From Ruminococcus sp. (GTDB lineage Bacteria; Bacillota; Clostridia; Oscillospirales; Ruminococcaceae), in assembly GCA_017542475.1 (NCBI GenBank), contig JAFXXD010000014.1:1-64000 (forward strand): a stretch of 64,000 bases of DNA, in the 5' to 3' direction. The position numbers and the translations under genes were made by a program. The notes below the pieces were generated by a model. That model did not search any database and was not told where the DNA came from. It was given only the letters and a program-made list of their open reading frames with translations. Position 1 is the first letter of the stretch. Each line of letters starts with the position of its first letter. Of the stretch, positions 41,147-49,865 are shown piece by piece.

Positions 41147-41638
41147 TTATTTTTCAGATTTTTTCCGCGAGAATATCCGCATCGCAATCATTGAGACGAT
41201 CAGTCCCGTGAGAGCGCCGCAGGAATCTATCAGCACATCGCGCAGCTCACAGGAGCGACCCGCCACGAAGTGCTGGTGGAGCTCGTCCGAGCAGGCGTAG
41301 AGTATACATATCCCCCACGCAATGAGAGAGCCGAGGGAGAAGAGTCTCCGCCTGCCAACGGCGCACGAGGTACAGAAGCCGAGCGAGGCATATGCGCTGA
41401 AATGAGCGCATTTACGTATAATGAAGCTGGCAAGGTCGTGTATCTCGGCTTGCCGCTCGGGAGTGAAGTCGGCGTAGCCCCTGACGAAGTGGGTGAGAAC
41501 GAAGTTTGTGAAGAAGCCGCTTGTCTCCGAGGACTCATCGGCGTTCTCGCACGACAGATAAAAAATCGCCGCCATTATCGCGGCAGATAACAGGCTGAAA
41601 ACGACCCTTGCGGGCGTGAAGAATTTTTGCTTTTCCAT
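41147..41638 (-). CDS. VanZ-like membrane protein
   Basis: This 163-residue protein has four hydrophobic segments and the VanZ-family residues R-K-C-A-H-F-S-A-Y and S-D-E-L-H-Q-H-F-V-A-G-R-S-C-E-L-R-D-V-L-I-D. VanZ homologues are linked to teicoplanin resistance or envelope functions, but most are of unknown role. It has its own promoter, divergent from the next gene. Confidence 0.9.
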   Translation of the reverse strand: MEKQKFFTPARVVFSLLSAAIMAAIFYLSCENADESSETSGFFTNFVLTHFVRGYADFTPERQAEIHDLASFIIRKCAHFSAYASLGFCTSCAVGRRRLFSLGSLIAWGICILYACSDELHQHFVAGRSCELRDVLIDSCGALTGLIVSMIAMRIFSRKKSEK

Positions 41639-41664
41639 AGTATCTCCTTTACATCAACGCTTCT

Positions 41665-41693
41665 ATGATAGCATAAACTCACGCACAATGCAA
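41665..41693 (-). promoter_or_regulatory. Promoter of the VanZ-like gene
   Basis: On the minus strand TTGCAT (41688-41693), 17 bases, TATCAT (41665-41670). Confidence 0.7.
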
Positions 41694-41776
41694 GTCTCGG
41701 AGGAGAAAAACAGCTCGATTTTTCCGCCTGCGCAGGAAATTGTAACCATTTAGTAACCATTTCTTTGAAAAATGGC

Positions 41777-41805
41777 TTGTATCTTCTGCTTAAAAATGTT
41801 ATAAT
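41777..41805 (+). promoter_or_regulatory. Promoter of the 410-residue membrane protein gene
   Basis: TTGTAT (41777-41782), 17 bases, TATAAT (41800-41805). Confidence 0.8.
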
Positions 41806-41847
41806 AACTCTATATGGACAATTTCAGTATCTCAATCGGAGGTCAAA

Positions 41848-43080
41848 ATGAAAGCTTTCTTTGATAATGTCTGGACAAAGAGGGTAGTCTCGGTGATAGC
41901 GGCGCTGTACACGGTATGCGTCTGCTTCCTCTGCTACTACTCGATATTTTATAACATACACGTTGAGGATAGGGGCTCGGTATGCCTGATAGTATCGGCG
42001 GTATCACTGATAGCGCTGGTGCTTATGCTCTACACGCGCAAGCAGATAGTCACGCGGATATGCAGCTTCATCATACTGCCCGCGATGCTCCCGGTGGTGC
42101 TGATGTACTTCGACCACAAGGAGATACTTATCCCCGTCATCGCAGTCGGAGTAATGATACTTCTTCTCTCGGGAGCGGGCGAGGGCGCAAAGACAGCGAT
42201 AGGCACAGTGGTGCTGCTGCTCTACATCTTCGGAGCGCTCGGCTACTTCCTCTTTACATCGTTCTTCGTGACGACAGCCAAGACCGAAACATACAAGAGC
42301 GGCGAATCTCCCTCGGGAATATACCGCTACAGGATAGTCAACACCGACGACAGCTCCAAAGGCAGCACGGCGGTCTACATCGAGCCTAACTACGCAGACG
42401 TCACCTACCCGTTCGTTACGTTCACGCTGAAGAATATGGAGCGCGTGGTATATATGGAGCGTCCCAAGTGCGAGAGCATCGACCTTGAGTGGTCCACGAT
42501 GACCCGTCAGCAGATAACGGCGGAGCTCAACGCGCTGTCGAGCGACATCTCCGTGCACGTGACCCGCGCTGAGATGGCAGCGCTCGGCTACAGATACGAC
42601 ACCAGCCTTGAGATAAGCGACGTCAACGTATACGAGCTCCTCGAGATAGGCAAGACGGCACAGGACGTTGACGCGATAAGGCTTGACGACCTCACGGACG
42701 AGCAGCTCAAGCACTTCGGCATAGGCAAGGACAACTCGGGCAGATACTCTATCCTCTCTCCGACGGACGAGATATACCTCGACGCAGGCAAGAACAGGGG
42801 AGACAAGGTGTATTTCAGCGACCTCAGCGACGAGGGCTTCGAGCTTTTCAACAATATGAACCTCGACGTATGGGGAACTCCGCTGTGGACAGTCTCCTCG
42901 AACAACAGCGTCAAGCTGAAGGACCTCACGGACGCACAGCTGGCACAGCTCGGCGTGTCTGATTCGGGCGATGTACTTACCTTCAACGGCAAGGTATGCT
43001 TCCGCTACTATGTCGCTGAGCTCGAGGACTACTACGACACCGAATCACGTTCTCTCTCGGTAGACCTTCTCAATAACTAA
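41848..43080 (+). CDS. Membrane protein of unknown function, 410 residues
   Basis: I do not recognise this protein. Five hydrophobic segments fill the first about 140 residues. A soluble C-terminal part of about 270 residues follows, containing three repeats of the form L-x-D-L-(T/S)-D-(E/A)-(Q/G)-(L/F), near residues 278, 324 and 360. These suggest a small repeated helical motif. The ATG follows CGGAGGTC. No neighbour points to its role. Confidence 0.75.
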   Translation: MKAFFDNVWTKRVVSVIAALYTVCVCFLCYYSIFYNIHVEDRGSVCLIVSAVSLIALVLMLYTRKQIVTRICSFIILPAMLPVVLMYFDHKEILIPVIAVGVMILLLSGAGEGAKTAIGTVVLLLYIFGALGYFLFTSFFVTTAKTETYKSGESPSGIYRYRIVNTDDSSKGSTAVYIEPNYADVTYPFVTFTLKNMERVVYMERPKCESIDLEWSTMTRQQITAELNALSSDISVHVTRAEMAALGYRYDTSLEISDVNVYELLEIGKTAQDVDAIRLDDLTDEQLKHFGIGKDNSGRYSILSPTDEIYLDAGKNRGDKVYFSDLSDEGFELFNNMNLDVWGTPLWTVSSNNSVKLKDLTDAQLAQLGVSDSGDVLTFNGKVCFRYYVAELEDYYDTESRSLSVDLLNN

Positions 43081-43082
43081 AA

Positions 43083-43203
43083 AGCTATTAGCTATTAGCC
43101 ATTAGCCATTAGCTCGCGGTATCGCCTTCGGCGATATGATTTAAAAAAGTCCGCGTAAGCGGACACCGAAAGCTAAAGGCTAAAGGCTAAAGGCTAACGG
43201 CTT
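43083..43203. repeat. Long imperfect palindrome of TTAGCC/GGCTAA tandems
   Basis: The left side has tandem TATTAGC/CATTAGC words and the right side tandem AAAGGCTA words, which are nearly complementary. Between them are two perfect small hairpins, ATCGCC/GGCGAT (43121-43135) and GTCCGC/GCGGAC (43149-43164). Confidence 0.6.
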
Positions 43204-43212
43204 AAAAATAAA

Positions 43213-43257
43213 ACCGCAGACACAGGGGCAGGATATGCCCCTGTAATACTATGCGGT
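43213..43257 (+). promoter_or_regulatory. Two-part hairpin in the xylA leader
   Basis: The outer stem ACCGCA/TGCGGT (43213-43218, 43252-43257) encloses a perfect 9-bp stem ACAGGGGCA/TGCCCCTGT (43222-43230, 43236-43244). It lies directly before the AAGGAG site of xylA, so it may act as an operator or control mRNA stability or translation. Confidence 0.5.
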
Positions 43258-43276
43258 GAAAAGGAGTGTATAAAAA

Positions 43277-44599
43277 ATGGGCGAATTCTTCAAAGGAATA
43301 GGCAAAATTCAGTACGCGGGCAGGAGCTCCGCAGACCCCCTCACGTTCAAGTATTACGACCCCGACGAGGTCATCGGCGGGAAGACGATGCGCGAGCAGC
43401 TCCGCTTCGCACTGTCGTGGTGGCACACCATGGGCGGAGACGGCACTGATATGTTCGGCGTAGGCACAGCCGACAAGACGTGGGGCGAATCCGACCCCGC
43501 CGCAAGAGCGAAGGCGAAGGTAGACGCGGCATTCGAGATAATGGACAAGCTCTCGATAGAGTTCTTCTGCTTCCACGACCGCGACCTCTCACCCGAGTAC
43601 GGCTCACTCGCGGAGACGAACGCGAAGCTCGACGAGATAACGGACTACATCAAGGCAAAGCAGGCAGAGACGGGTATCAAGTGCCTGTGGGGCACGGCAA
43701 AGTGCTTCGACCACCCGAGGTATATGCACGGCGCGGGCACCTCACCCTCCGCCGACGTTTTCGCATATGCCGCCGCACAGATAAAGAAGGCTATCGAGGC
43801 AACGGTCAAGCTCGGCGGAAACGGCTACGTATTCTGGGGCGGACGTGAGGGCTACGAGACACTGCTCAACACGAATATGGGGCTCGAGCTCGACAATATG
43901 GCACGCCTTATGCGTATGGCAGTGGAGTACGGACGCTCCATCGGCTTCACGGGCGACTTCTACATCGAGCCCAAGCCCAAGGAGCCCACGAAGCACCAGT
44001 ACGACTTCGACACGGCTACGGTGCTGGGCTTCCTGCGCAAGTACAGACTTGAAAAGGATTTCAAGATGAACATAGAGGCTAACCACGCGACGCTCGCACA
44101 GCACACCTTCCAGCACGAGCTCCGCGTGGCAAGAGACAACGGCTTCTTCGGCTCTATCGACGCAAATCAGGGCGACACTCTTCTCGGCTGGGACACCGAC
44201 CAGTTCCCGACGAACGTGTACGAGGCGGCGCTGTGTATGTACGAGGTGCTGAAGGCAGGCGGCTTCACTAACGGCGGACTCAATTTCGACTCCAAGGCAC
44301 GCCGCGGTTCATTCACTCCCGAGGACATCTTCCACAGCTACATCGCGGGTATGGATACATTCGCTCTGGGACTTCGCATAGCGCAGAAGATGATAGACGA
44401 CGGACGCATCGACAAGTTCGTGGCAGACCGCTATTCTTCGTGGAATACGGGCATAGGCAAGGATATTATCGAAGGCAAGGTCGGCTTTGCGGAGCTTGAA
44501 AAGTACGCGCTTGAAAAGGGCGAGGTAACGGATTCGCTCTGCAGCGGACGACAGGAAATGCTCGAAGCGATAATGAACAACATAATGTTCAGCCTGTAA
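43277..44599 (+). CDS. xylA: Xylose isomerase
   Basis: It converts D-xylose to D-xylulose. The 440-residue length fits class II enzymes. The catalytic F-H-D-R-D with the active His, the metal-binding [21 protein letters not shown] and G-S-I-D-A-N are all present. AAGGAG precedes the ATG. Together with xylB it makes the xylose entry route; two small genes separate them. Confidence 0.97.
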   Translation: MGEFFKGIGKIQYAGRSSADPLTFKYYDPDEVIGGKTMREQLRFALSWWHTMGGDGTDMFGVGTADKTWGESDPAARAKAKVDAAFEIMDKLSIEFFCFHDRDLSPEYGSLAETNAKLDEITDYIKAKQAETGIKCLWGTAKCFDHPRYMHGAGTSPSADVFAYAAAQIKKAIEATVKLGGNGYVFWGGREGYETLLNTNMGLELDNMARLMRMAVEYGRSIGFTGDFYIEPKPKEPTKHQYDFDTATVLGFLRKYRLEKDFKMNIEANHATLAQHTFQHELRVARDNGFFGSIDANQGDTLLGWDTDQFPTNVYEAALCMYEVLKAGGFTNGGLNFDSKARRGSFTPEDIFHSYIAGMDTFALGLRIAQKMIDDGRIDKFVADRYSSWNTGIGKDIIEGKVGFAELEKYALEKGEVTDSLCSGRQEMLEAIMNNIMFSL

Positions 44600-44636
44600 G
44601 CGCTGACATATCACACACATACCATATCTGAAAGCG

Positions 44637-44677
44637 ACGTTCGGACTCTGCCTTCGGGCGGAGCTTCGGACGTTTTT
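44637..44677 (+). terminator. Terminator after xylA
   Basis: A 7-bp GC stem CTCTGCC/GGCGGAG with a TTCG loop is extended by a longer outer stem (ACGTTCGGA with TTCGGACGT, some G-T pairs). A T run follows. Confidence 0.9.
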
Positions 44678-44690
44678 TGAAAGGCGCAAA

Positions 44691-44993
44691 ATGAAAAAGA
44701 TAATTATTACTCGAAAAATAGCTTTTCCAGGCGCTATGATACCATATATGTGCGTACTGCTCGATAAGGAGGGCGCCGGGGTAGGTGAGGTCTTTATGAT
44801 AGAAAACGGAAAGACCATAACGATCGAGGCAGAAGAAGATGCGGTCGGGATCTATGTTATCTCCCGGACCTCGACCGGATTGGCGGAGAGCGCTCCGTTT
44901 ATGTTCCCGAAAGGCGCCGATCTTGTGAAACTGGAGATCATAACGCGTTACAGACTTTCAAAAGGTATCATTTATAAACTAAGAATGAAGTGA
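44691..44993 (+). CDS. Hypothetical protein, 100 residues
   Basis: I do not recognise this protein. It looks like a small all-beta protein with several I-x-I or V-x-V strands and a basic end (Y-K-L-R-M-K). AAAGG lies 7 bases before the ATG. It starts 13 bases after the xylA terminator, so it may depend on read-through or have its own unseen promoter. Confidence 0.6.
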   Translation: MKKIIITRKIAFPGAMIPYMCVLLDKEGAGVGEVFMIENGKTITIEAEEDAVGIYVISRTSTGLAESAPFMFPKGADLVKLEIITRYRLSKGIIYKLRMK

Positions 44994-45072
44994 ATATACC
45001 GGCATATTTGCGGCTGCGCAATGAAGGGGGGCGCCGTTCTCAGCGTCACGCTCTTTTTTAGGAGGTATCACG

Positions 45073-45375
45073 ATGTCACCAAAGAGAAAGCCCAAGCTCA
45101 GACCTAAAATAAAGATAAAAGCTCCGCCTGCGCCTGCGTGGGAGAGGGTGAAAACGCTGGATGAACTCGAAAAGCACTGGAAACACAAAGTCTATCCGCA
45201 CGGGAGCATTCTGATAGGCTATCACCGCGACCATGAAGGCACGATGATATGGAAGGACGGCAGCAAGTTCTTTTACGGCTACGGAGAAAGAGGGCAGGTA
45301 ACGGTGCAGCAGACCTTCAGCAGCGAGCAGGACGTTGTCAGATATGCGTTAAAGCGACATTCAAAAAACGAATGA
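45073..45375 (+). CDS. Small basic protein, member C of the local family
   Basis: This 100-residue product has a Lys/Pro-rich start (MSPKRKPKLRPKIKIK) followed by a compact part with T-L-D-E-L, M-I-W-K-D-G-S-K-F-F and Q-T-F-S-S-E. It aligns well with member B (12462-12734, minus) and loosely with member A (3858-4088). AGGAGGTATCACG precedes the ATG. It sits between xylA and xylB; a link to xylose use is not implied by its relatives' locations. Confidence 0.8.
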   Translation: MSPKRKPKLRPKIKIKAPPAPAWERVKTLDELEKHWKHKVYPHGSILIGYHRDHEGTMIWKDGSKFFYGYGERGQVTVQQTFSSEQDVVRYALKRHSKNE

Positions 45376-45397
45376 AAAATATATGGAGGTGCAAACA

Positions 45398-46921
45398 ATG
45401 TCATACATAATAGGCTTGGACTGCGGTACAAGCGGAACGAAGACAGTCCTGTTTGACGAGGCGGGAGCGGTGATAGCCTCAGCGACGATAGAGTACCCGA
45501 TGTACCAGCCGAAGAACGGCTATGCGGAGCAGGAGCCCGCCGACTGGGCGAACGCGATGATAAGCACGATAAAGTCGGTGATGTCACAGAGCGGCGTAAA
45601 GAAGGAGGACGTCAAGGGTATCGGCATATCGGGACAAATGCACGGACTTGTAATGCTCGACCGTGACAACAACGTCCTGCGCCGCTGTATCATATGGTGC
45701 GACCAGCGCACAGCCGCTGAGGTCGAGCAGATGGACCGCACCGTCGGACGCGACAGGCTCGTGGAGATAACGGCGAACCCCGCGCTCACGGGCTGGACGG
45801 CGGCGAAGATACTGTGGGTGAAGAACAACGAGCCCGAGATATACGATAAGGTCGCGCATATCCTGCTGCCGAAGGACTACCTCCGCCTGATACTGACAGG
45901 CGAGTACGCGACGGAGGTCAGCGACGCTTCGGGAATGCAGCTTCTTGACGTCCCGAACAGGCGCTGGTCTGACGAGCTCCTCAGCGCGTTCGAGATCGAC
46001 AAGAGCTGGCTCGGAAAGGTCTGCGAATCGTGCGAGGTCACGGGCACGCTGACGAAAGCAATGGCAGACGAGCTCGGAATGTGCGAGAGCACGGTAGTAG
46101 TCGGCGGCGCGGGCGACAACGCGGCGGCGGCAGTCGGCACGGGCGTAGTCGAGGACGGCAAGGCATTCACGACAATAGGCACGTCGGGAGTAGTATTCGC
46201 CCACACCTCCAAGCTCTCAATAGACAAACAGGGCAGGGTGCACACCTGCTGTGCGGCAGTCCCGAACACGTGGCACGTCATGGGCGTAACGCAGGGCGCG
46301 GGCTTGTCGCTGAAATGGTTCCGAGACAACTTCTGCACGAGCGAGAAGGAGACGGCGAAGCTGGTGGGTACGGACGAATACTGCCTTATGGACAAGGCGG
46401 CGGAGCAAGTCCCCGTCGGCGCGAATCGCCTGCTGTACCTGCCCTATCTTATGGGTGAGCGCACGCCCCACCTCGACCCCGACGCAAGAGGCGTATTCTT
46501 CGGGCTCTCGGCGATACACACGCGGCGTGATATGCTCCGCGCGGTGATGGAGGGCGTGACGTATTCTCTCCGCGACTGCGTAGAGGTCTTCCGCGAGATG
46601 AACGTCAGCGTCAGCGATATGATGGCTTGCGGAGGCGGAGGCTCGTCGCCGCTGTGGCGTTCAATGCTCGCCGATCTGTACAACTGCGACGTAAAGACGG
46701 CAGCCTCCAAGGAGGGACCCGCCCTCGGCGCGGCGATACTCGCGAGCGTGGGAGCGGGACTTTACGTCAGCGTGCAGGAGGCTTGCGGAGCGATAGTCCG
46801 CACGGATAAGGTGCAGACCCCGAATGCGGCTAACGTGCCCGAATACGAGCGGTATTATCAGCTTTATCGGGAGATTTACCCCGCATTGAAGGAGAGCTTT
46901 TCAAAGCTTGCGAAGCTATAA
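45398..46921 (+). CDS. xylB: Xylulokinase
   Basis: It phosphorylates D-xylulose. This 507-residue FGGY kinase has the N-terminal G-L-D-C-G-T-S-G-T-K phosphate loop, G-I-S-G-Q-M-H-G, the W-C-D-Q-R-T substrate segment and C-terminal A-C-G-G-G-G-S-S-P-L-W. GGAGGTGCAAACA precedes the ATG at 45398. Confidence 0.96.
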   Translation: MSYIIGLDCGTSGTKTVLFDEAGAVIASATIEYPMYQPKNGYAEQEPADWANAMISTIKSVMSQSGVKKEDVKGIGISGQMHGLVMLDRDNNVLRRCIIWCDQRTAAEVEQMDRTVGRDRLVEITANPALTGWTAAKILWVKNNEPEIYDKVAHILLPKDYLRLILTGEYATEVSDASGMQLLDVPNRRWSDELLSAFEIDKSWLGKVCESCEVTGTLTKAMADELGMCESTVVVGGAGDNAAAAVGTGVVEDGKAFTTIGTSGVVFAHTSKLSIDKQGRVHTCCAAVPNTWHVMGVTQGAGLSLKWFRDNFCTSEKETAKLVGTDEYCLMDKAAEQVPVGANRLLYLPYLMGERTPHLDPDARGVFFGLSAIHTRRDMLRAVMEGVTYSLRDCVEVFREMNVSVSDMMACGGGGSSPLWRSMLADLYNCDVKTAASKEGPALGAAILASVGAGLYVSVQEACGAIVRTDKVQTPNAANVPEYERYYQLYREIYPALKESFSKLAKL

Positions 46922-46925
46922 AACG

Positions 46926-46953
46926 AAACGGACTCGATTTGCGTCCGTTTTTT
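46926..46953 (+). terminator. Terminator after xylB
   Basis: Stem AAACGGAC/GTCCGTTT with a 9-base loop and a T run. Confidence 0.8.
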
Positions 46954-46959
46954 ACCCTG

Positions 46960-47205
46960 TAGTGGCTGCGTCCCGCCGCCCGCCGTTTAACCGAAACCCG
47001 ACGTCCCATCCTGCGATTGCTGCCGCCGAAAGCAAACTATGCCTTTTGTACAGGGTGAGCGAGCTTGCGAGTGGCAACGTAGTTGGATTCCAAAGGGCTA
47101 TGCCCTTTGGCAGGGTCTGGGGCGGCGCCCCAGCGGAATGCAGAGGCAGAGCCTCTGCCAGAGTCCAGAGACAGAGTCTCTGGCGGGTCAAGGGCAGAGC
47201 CCTTG
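46960..47205. repeat. Degenerate family-1 unit and a long family-2 modular block
   Basis: 46960-46983 is a degenerate TGTAGTGGCTGCG unit. From 47023 the family-2 core is followed by at least five hairpin modules, such as CCAAAGGGCTATGCCCTTTGG, GCAGAGGCAGAGCCTCTGC, CCAGAGACAGAGTCTCTGG and AAGGGCAGAGCCCTT. It reaches the stop codon of the M23 gene. Confidence 0.75.
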
Positions 47206-47976
47206 TTACGTCAGCTCGCTCATCGGGTCGATATAGGCGCCGTTGTGGAGCATTTCGAGGTGCAGGTGCGGAGTGAGGGCGCTCTCGATGTCGGCGGTAT
47301 TGCCGATGGTGCCGATGAGGTCGCCGCCCGCGAGCTTATCGCCCTGCTGGACGGAGAGTGCCTGCGAGAGCCCGCAGTAACGCGTAACGTAGCCGTTTTT
47401 GTGGTCGATAGTTACGGTCACGCCCCAGACGGGGTCGTTTTTGATTTCGGTGACCTCACCGCTCGCGACGGCGTAGACCTCCGCGCCGACATCAGCCGCG
47501 AAATCGGTGCCGTTGTGGGTCTGCCACGAGCCCGTAGTCTCGCTGCGGACGAGCTCGCTGCCTGAAAACGGCGTGATCATAAAGCTCATATCCTCGAGCG
47601 GGGACTTCACATCATCGAGCTTCGCCGCAGCTACGGGAGCCTCCTCGACGGGCTCGCCCGCGTCGATAGCAGCGGCGGGGAGCGTCACCTCCGTATTCGG
47701 AGCAGCAACGGTCGTGACGGTGAATGAGACGGCTGTCCGCACGGGAGCAGTTGTCCTTTTTGCGGTCGTCGTCACCTTGGGGACATTGTATGCACGCTTG
47801 TTTACGGGAGCCTCCGCCTCGGAAACGCTGTCCTTGGCGGTGAGATCGTCGGTGAGCTTTTTGCTCTGCCCGTAGGCGAACCAGCACGCGGAGCCTATCA
47901 TAATGGCGCTGATACCGAGCGCGGCGTAGAAGCCTTTAGAACCTTGTTTGTTATCGGAAAACAGATTTTTCTTCAC
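47206..47976 (-). CDS. Membrane-anchored M23 (LytM) metallopeptidase
   Basis: This 256-residue protein has one membrane helix (about 18-36), a Thr/Ala/Pro-rich spacer (about 55-125) and a C-terminal M23 domain. The zinc motifs are H-N-G-T-D-F and T-P-H-L-H-L-E, so the active site looks intact. The overall shape matches SpoIIQ-like proteins, which act at the forespore membrane, but it could equally be a vegetative cell-wall hydrolase. The GTG start at 47976 has GGAGGTG upstream. Confidence 0.88.
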   Translation of the reverse strand: MKKNLFSDNKQGSKGFYAALGISAIMIGSACWFAYGQSKKLTDDLTAKDSVSEAEAPVNKRAYNVPKVTTTAKRTTAPVRTAVSFTVTTVAAPNTEVTLPAAAIDAGEPVEEAPVAAAKLDDVKSPLEDMSFMITPFSGSELVRSETTGSWQTHNGTDFAADVGAEVYAVASGEVTEIKNDPVWGVTVTIDHKNGYVTRYCGLSQALSVQQGDKLAGGDLIGTIGNTADIESALTPHLHLEMLHNGAYIDPMSELT

Positions 47977-48064
47977 GTATAACACCTCCGCGGATATTAT
48001 TGACGGAAAAATTCGGATTATTCGTATAAATTCCGATTTCAGAATTCCGAATTACAATTACGCA

Positions 48065-48093
48065 TTGAACGGGCGCACGGAATGCGTCCCTAC
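48065..48093. repeat. Single family-1 unit
   Basis: An inverted unit with GGGCGCACGGAATGCGTCCC arms ending in TACA. Confidence 0.65.
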
Positions 48094-48109
48094 AAATTAC
48101 CGCGCGATA

Positions 48110-48138
48110 TAGACAAACCCGCACGATTGTGATATAAT
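48110..48138 (+). promoter_or_regulatory. Promoter of the flavin-reductase-like gene
   Basis: TAGACA (48110-48115), 17 bases, TATAAT (48133-48138). Confidence 0.8.
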
Positions 48139-48174
48139 GTAGGAGCTTAAAAACTGCGGCAGGGGGAGAGAAAA

Positions 48175-48642
48175 ATGACGAACGACGAGATAATGTTGCT
48201 GATAGACCGCTCACTGTTTGCGACGATAGGCTATACTGACGAGGCTGGCAGGCAGAACGTCCGCAGGGTATTCTGCGTGTGGCACAGGGGACTTGGCAGC
48301 CACCTCATCTCCACGAACACGGGCTCGGAGCACGTAAGGAGCCTGCTCGCAGACGGCAATTCCTGCCTGTATTTCGCGGACGACACGACCTTCGAGGGCG
48401 TGTGCCTGTACGGCAAAGCCGCGATACGGACGGACAGGCAGTACAAGGAGCTCCTGTGGAACGAGGGCGACGAGAAGTATTATCCGAAGGGCATAGACGA
48501 CGAGGACTACTGCGTCATCGAGTTCACGGCGGAGAGTGCCAGATACTACCGTTTTGACGGCAAGGGCGACCTTACGGGCGAGGATATCGCAGAATATGAC
48601 AAGGGCAGGGAGTACCGCAACGGCTACTCCGAGCAGAGGTGA
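48175..48642 (+). CDS. Pyridoxamine-5'-phosphate-oxidase-like FMN-binding protein
   Basis: This 155-residue split-barrel protein of the PNPOx-like/general-stress type probably binds flavin. Visible traits are F-A-T-I-G-Y-T-D-E-A-G, R-V-F-C-V-W, I-S-T-N-T-G-S-E-H-V and A-D-D-T-T-F-E-G-V. The ligand and reaction are unknown. It is 3 bases from the next gene and likely co-transcribed. Confidence 0.85.
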   Translation: MTNDEIMLLIDRSLFATIGYTDEAGRQNVRRVFCVWHRGLGSHLISTNTGSEHVRSLLADGNSCLYFADDTTFEGVCLYGKAAIRTDRQYKELLWNEGDEKYYPKGIDDEDYCVIEFTAESARYYRFDGKGDLTGEDIAEYDKGREYRNGYSEQR

Positions 48643-48645
48643 ACT

Positions 48646-49815
48646 ATGGAAACAGAGATAACGGCGGCGGAGCTCGCACGTCTGCGCGACGGCGACTACG
48701 CGATAATAGACATACGCGACGCGACGGCATTCGACTACGGGCACATCGGCGGCGCGGTAAATATCCCGCTGAAGGAGCTTGCGGAGGCGGAGCTCCCCGC
48801 GGGAAAGAAGCTGGTGCTGTACTGCAAGTCGGGGATAATCAGCCTTGACGCGGCAGAGGAGCTCCGCGGCAGGGGATACGAGGCGTACAGCCTTGCGGGC
48901 GGCTATATAGACTGGCTCCGCGAGAGGATGAACGACCGCAACGTCACCGAGCAGGTTGAGCTGAGCCTGCGCAAGAAGTTCAAGAAGAGCATATGGTGCA
49001 AGTTCACGAAGGCGATAAACGAGTACGAGCTGGTGCAGCCGAACGACCGCATAGCGGTGTGCATATCGGGCGGCAAGGACTCGATGCTGATGGCGAAGCT
49101 TTTTCAGGAGCTGAAGCGCCACGACAAGTTCCCGTTCGAGGTCGTCTTCCTCGTAATGGACCCGGGCTACAGCCCCGAGAATCGGCGTATAATCGAGCGC
49201 AACGCGGAGTCGATGTCGATACCCGTGCAGATATTTGAATCGATGATATTCGACTCGGTGCTCCACATCGAGAAGAACCCGTGCTACATCTGCGCGAGAA
49301 TGAGGCGCGGCTACCTCTACAGCAAAGCGAAGGAGCTCGGCTGCAACAAGATAGCGTTGGGACACCACTTTGACGACGTGATAGAGACTATCTTAATGGG
49401 AATGTTATACGGCGGACAGGTGCAGACGATGATGCCGAAGCTCCACAGCACAAATTTTGAGGGCATGGAGCTCATACGCCCGCTTTATCTCGTCCGCGAG
49501 GCAGACATCAAGCACTGGCGCGACTACAATGACCTGTACTTCATACAGTGCGCGTGCAAGTTCACGGAGAACTGCTCGTCGTGCAGCGAGAACGGGCAGT
49601 CGGAGTCGAAGCGGCTGGAGGTGAAGAACCTCATCGCGGAGATGAAGAAGATAAACCCGCAGGTGGAGAAGAACATATTCAGAAGCGTTGAGAACGTGAA
49701 CCTGAGCACTATCATCGCCTATAAGGAAAAGGGCGCAGTCCATCACTTCCTCGACGATTACGATGGCGGGGAGCCCCCGCAGGCTGTTCGCGCGGACACT
49801 CGTAAACTCGTTTAA
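48646..49815 (+). CDS. Rhodanese-TtcA-like fusion (tRNA/thiolation enzyme)
   Basis: This 389-residue protein fuses an N-terminal rhodanese domain (about 1-93) to a TtcA-like PP-loop domain (about 110-370). The rhodanese has the active Cys in Y-C-K-S-G-I-I-S. The TtcA part has S-G-G-K-D-S-M-L, the C-Y-I-C pair and a later C-S-S-C cluster. TtcA enzymes thiolate cytidine 32 of tRNA with a 4Fe-4S cluster; the rhodanese may supply sulfur in cis. The last about 15 residues (from G-G-E-P-P-Q-A-V-R-A-D) are encoded by a family-3 repeat that runs into the gene. Confidence 0.88.
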   Translation: METEITAAELARLRDGDYAIIDIRDATAFDYGHIGGAVNIPLKELAEAELPAGKKLVLYCKSGIISLDAAEELRGRGYEAYSLAGGYIDWLRERMNDRNVTEQVELSLRKKFKKSIWCKFTKAINEYELVQPNDRIAVCISGGKDSMLMAKLFQELKRHDKFPFEVVFLVMDPGYSPENRRIIERNAESMSIPVQIFESMIFDSVLHIEKNPCYICARMRRGYLYSKAKELGCNKIALGHHFDDVIETILMGMLYGGQVQTMMPKLHSTNFEGMELIRPLYLVREADIKHWRDYNDLYFIQCACKFTENCSSCSENGQSESKRLEVKNLIAEMKKINPQVEKNIFRSVENVNLSTIIAYKEKGAVHHFLDDYDGGEPPQAVRADTRKLV

Positions 49816-49853
49816 TAAAAGGTGCATTTAGTATGTCCCCGCGAGCTTTACCA
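49765..49853. repeat. Family-3 repeat overlapping the end of the TtcA-like gene
   Basis: The block starts with GGCGGGGAGCCCCCGC, then TTCGCGCGGACACTCG and TAAACTCGTTTA, and ends with CCCCGCGAGCTTTACC. The first half lies inside the coding region and supplies the stop codon. The equivalent blocks at 53667 and 57855 begin right after a stop codon. Confidence 0.85.
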
Positions 49854-49865
49854 ATTCAGATTTGT

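Noticed and set aside
46908..47565. Frames across the repeat region near the M23 gene
   Set aside because: They translate family-2 hairpin repeats (products with V-S-E-R-A-C-E-W-Q-type text) and recur wherever that repeat occurs, so they are repeat artefacts.
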